Source: Ecdyonurus torrentis
Lineage: Eukaryota; Arthropoda; Insecta; Ephemeroptera; Heptageniidae
NCBI GenBank assembly: GCA_949318235.1
Contig: OX439134.1
Location: forward strand, 14,415,039-14,479,038
DNA: 64,000 nucleotides
Direction of reading: 5' to 3'
In this document: piece after piece, positions 60,976-64,000 of the stretch
How positions within the stretch are numbered: position 1 is the first letter of the stretch
Layout: each line of letters opens with the position of its first letter
Made by a program: the position numbers and the translations under genes
Notes under the pieces: generated by a model
Seen by the model: only the letters and a program-made list of their open reading frames with translations
The model's database searches: none
Told to the model about the DNA's origin: nothing

Positions 60976-62718
60976 TCATGTGCATTTTTATACTTGGCAT
61001 AGCATATTGTCCCTTTGGTTTGATGCCAGACTTGCATCCATAGCAGCAGCAGCAGCACAGAGATGTAATAAATCTTGAAGTAATTTATCTGTCTTACAGA
61101 ATATATATACAACACTCACACATTGCTGCTCTCTCTCTCTCTCTCTCTCTGGCACACACCAAGTATAAGAGACATTGCGGCAAAAAGATGTGATGCAGAG
61201 ACAGAAAATAACTGCAATTCACTCCCACTATGTATTATATGATTTCACTGCTTTTCTCTTTTTCTACATATTCATTTTGTGTAACATTTCTTGAAAATTT
61301 CTCAAGTATGTATATACCTCTTATTTATTTTATAATTTTTATAATCCTAAATGGGGAAAAAAAAACATTTACTTGGATTCTCTAATTTATAATGAAGGAA
61401 AATGGAAATAAAATTGAATTTGAAAATCAACTGATAATCATGCAGAATACGAAAACAAAAAATTATGAAAACAAAACCAATTTTGGAAACCCCTTTAGAT
61501 CACTTTAATCAAAAGATTCAACTGCACTTTACATGTATTCAACATGCACTTATAAAAAAATCACATCAATTACTATAAACCATAAATTAAGTAATATTAA
61601 CCCATAATATAAAAATAAACTTTTACTATATAGTTATATATAGTATATTAATCATCCCCTATATATATACCTCAATCGATTTAATATTAAAATAAAGCTT
61701 CATATATGACTCAAAAAGTGTTGAAAAATCAATAAACATGACCATAAATTTGATAACAAAAAACGTATATATTTAACTAAAGTAGTTCTTCATAGGGTAG
61801 GATACTTTATAACCCCATATATATAGTACAAAAGTCTTCCATCTCTCTTCGCGCTCAATAATTCTCTCCCTAAGCAAAGATGGCCGATGTGCGCGCAACA
61901 AAAACTTTTTTTTTTTTTTTTTTTCAAAAAAATACTTTACTGTGATTGGTTAAGATAAGTCACATGGTATGTAATCAATCTTTAACAAAAATTTATAAAA
62001 AAATATAAATCTTCCCTAGTAACCATTTTTCATAAAAAAAAAAAGTATTATTTTTTTACTATCTTCGGTAATAATTCATTAAAATGATGAATTTGGTAAA
62101 AATAGAAGTTTCATATGTGCACTAAATCAAACAAGATTTATTTTAGATTTGTTTTCTATATTTTTTATCGTTTAAATAAGTAATATTTTGTTATCAATAA
62201 ATTTTACAAATTGTTTAAGTTTATATATATGTGGATAAGGTGTTTAAATGACTTTTAAATAGGAAAAAGTGATTAAATAATTGACAAATCTCATGCATAT
62301 AAAGAAGTGCTACTTCTGCTGAGACTTTTTAAAACGTTATTGCTTATTGACACGAACCTCGACATTCTTGCACTCTCGACTGTGGGAAAATTTCAAGTAT
62401 AAATGTGATTTAAAAACTGATCAATGCAATTTACACTTTTTTTTTCTTTTTTACTTGTATCCATTTTTTTTTTTTAATAATATAAATTATGGAAGATTGT
62501 CTTTTTAATTTATATAATATCTTTGAGATATTATGAATAATCGATTACTCTTAAATAATAAATAATCACTTGTTTAACGTATAGAACTGCCATTTGAAAT
62601 GGGAAATATGCAATGTGCAAATGAGCAATATGGGCGATGATGCAAACTATATTCAGAGCATGTTTGTATGTTGTGATTGTGTCTATTTTTTGTTTTATAT
62701 AGTTGAGAATTCTGTATT

Positions 62719-62720
<2 letters not shown>
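60975..62720. other. AT-rich DNA; small CpG patch
   Basis: A (GCA)n of five units near 61042-61056, a short CT run at 61131-61150, and a G+C patch at 61850-61895 (AAGATGGCCGATGTGCGCGC) followed by a T run and an ATTGGTT (inverted CCAAT). No supportable exon. Confidence 0.5.

Positions 62721-62751
<31 letters not shown>
62721..62751. repeat. Poly-T tract (T31)
   Basis: Uninterrupted thymine run. Confidence 0.95.
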
Positions 62752-62860
62752 CCACTATGTTATTTTAAACCAGGTTATTTATAAATATTATTGAGCAATA
62801 AAATACAATGACAATAGAATTTTATTTTATTTTATGTAAATTCAATGAGAAATAAATATT

Positions 62861-62861
<1 letters not shown>

Positions 62862-62950
<89 letters not shown>
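62862..62950. repeat. (GA)n microsatellite
   Basis: About 44 GA units. Confidence 0.97.
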
Positions 62951-62954
<4 letters not shown>

Positions 62955-64000
62955 TACTAAAGTAATTTATAAAAAAATCTTTATTCATCTTTTCATAATT
63001 TTTTAATACAGGAATCAATAAGTAACACTTAATATTTTCCCTCTAATCTTAATGTGTACATTTTTTTTTTTTTTTTTTTTTTTTTTTGCAATAATTCTAC
63101 GCATTTTTTTAAAACACCGATTTGATAGCAGCAAGCGATATACACAATAATCAAACCTTCAAAATCTTAAAATTGTAATCAAGTCATAAAATTTTATGTT
63201 ATTTTTAGACATAAACGTAAATTATAAAAGAAAATATGTTTCAAATAATTATTTAACAAAAAAGCGCACTAAAATACAAAAATATTAATAAAATATAAGT
63301 ATAAAAGTATCTTAATAAATGGATTATCATTAAACGTTTTATAACTCTTTAATACGAGTGTATTATTATAATAATAATAATATAGATGAATAAAAAAGAT
63401 AAAAAAAAAATAAAGCTATTGTTAAAACGAAAAGTAAAAAAAAAAAAATAAAAAATAAAGGTGTCGGGTACTCAAATCTCATTTTCATCTTCAAGCCTCA
63501 TAAAAATAAACCATTTTCAACCCGTTATCGATACCAATGCCATCTTTTGAAAGTCCTTTAAACTATCTAGTATAGGGTGTAGTAGAAAAGTAAGATTTTT
63601 TTTTTTTTTTTTTCATCAATAAATTATATGAATATCAAAATTTTATTTTATTTTTCCCCAAACTGATCCTTATAGCTCTTGATACGTTTCTTATCAATTT
63701 TAAATGCTTTTATATAACTTATGAGTTATCAATATCGCATATTTCTACACTTTCTTGAATAAATATTTTATATTTATAATATCAAAACCAATTTTATAGC
63801 AGAGTATAAAATATTTATTAGAAAAAACAAACAAGTAAATAAAATATTTTTAGTAAAATAATAAAAAATTGAATGCTTTATTTATAAATGATAGAGTTAT
63901 ATAGTATATGTATATATCGATTTTTAAGTCATATAATTATTTATTTTATTGGTTACTATTATTATATAAATCGTGTTTAATAATAAATATTGAAATTTAA
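62951..64000. other. AT-rich DNA; T27 at 63061-63087
   Basis: A second T run near 63596-63613. No gene seen to the window end. Confidence 0.6.

Overview
This window looks like non-coding DNA from a very AT-rich eukaryote, most likely an invertebrate animal. By eye the G+C is about 22-25%. There are no bacterial-style packed genes. Long (CT/GA)n, (TA)n, tetranucleotide and homopolymer arrays recur every 1-4 kb, and the recognisable elements are eukaryotic class II DNA transposons and foldback repeats. I could not fix the species. I found no complete protein gene, tRNA, rRNA, snRNA or CRISPR array. Almost every open frame over 60 codons is a translated microsatellite (LS, RE, IY, ET or TYLL repeats) or a T/A-rich chance frame. 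The best non-repeat coding candidate is a short G+C-richer frame at 58795-59004.

Layout. 0-6 kb: AT-rich DNA with a (CT)n array and a small inverted-repeat element with TGACGTCA ends (3841-4029). 6.1-6.7 kb: a near-perfect 610-bp foldback element. 7-16 kb: CT, TA and homopolymer arrays and a possible small degenerate element (8848-9024). 16-21 kb: GA arrays, a (TAAA)n array and a promoter-like cluster (CCAAT, TGACGTCA, TATA) near 16.1-16.35 kb. 21.8-26 kb: CT arrays and a perfect 50-bp hairpin (24111-24217). 26066-27596: a 1.53-kb hAT-type transposon with perfect 18-bp terminal inverted repeats, an exact 8-bp target duplication, ends packed with CGATC motifs and an apparent fossil of the transposase C-terminal domain. 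28-38 kb: mostly plain AT-rich DNA with a small inverted-repeat element (33788-33933). 38-43 kb: clustered CT arrays and two copies of a dispersed repeat, each centred on a 24-bp perfect palindrome whose arms differ between the copies. 46-52 kb: two more TGACGTCA-ended elements and three foldback elements. 52-64 kb: GA arrays, a hexanucleotide array upstream at 49.6 kb, a long (TAAG)n array, the 58.8-kb coding candidate and poly-G/poly-T tracts.

The unifying signal is the octamer TGACGTCA (the CREB/ATF binding palindrome). It occurs 18 times where base composition predicts well under one, and about two thirds of the copies lie within inverted-repeat or palindromic elements. The window therefore appears to carry several foldback/MITE-like families built around this palindrome, set in microsatellite-rich intergenic or intronic DNA. 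A second large-scale pattern is that ten consecutive long dinucleotide arrays between 21.8 and 46.1 kb all have CT on the + strand.
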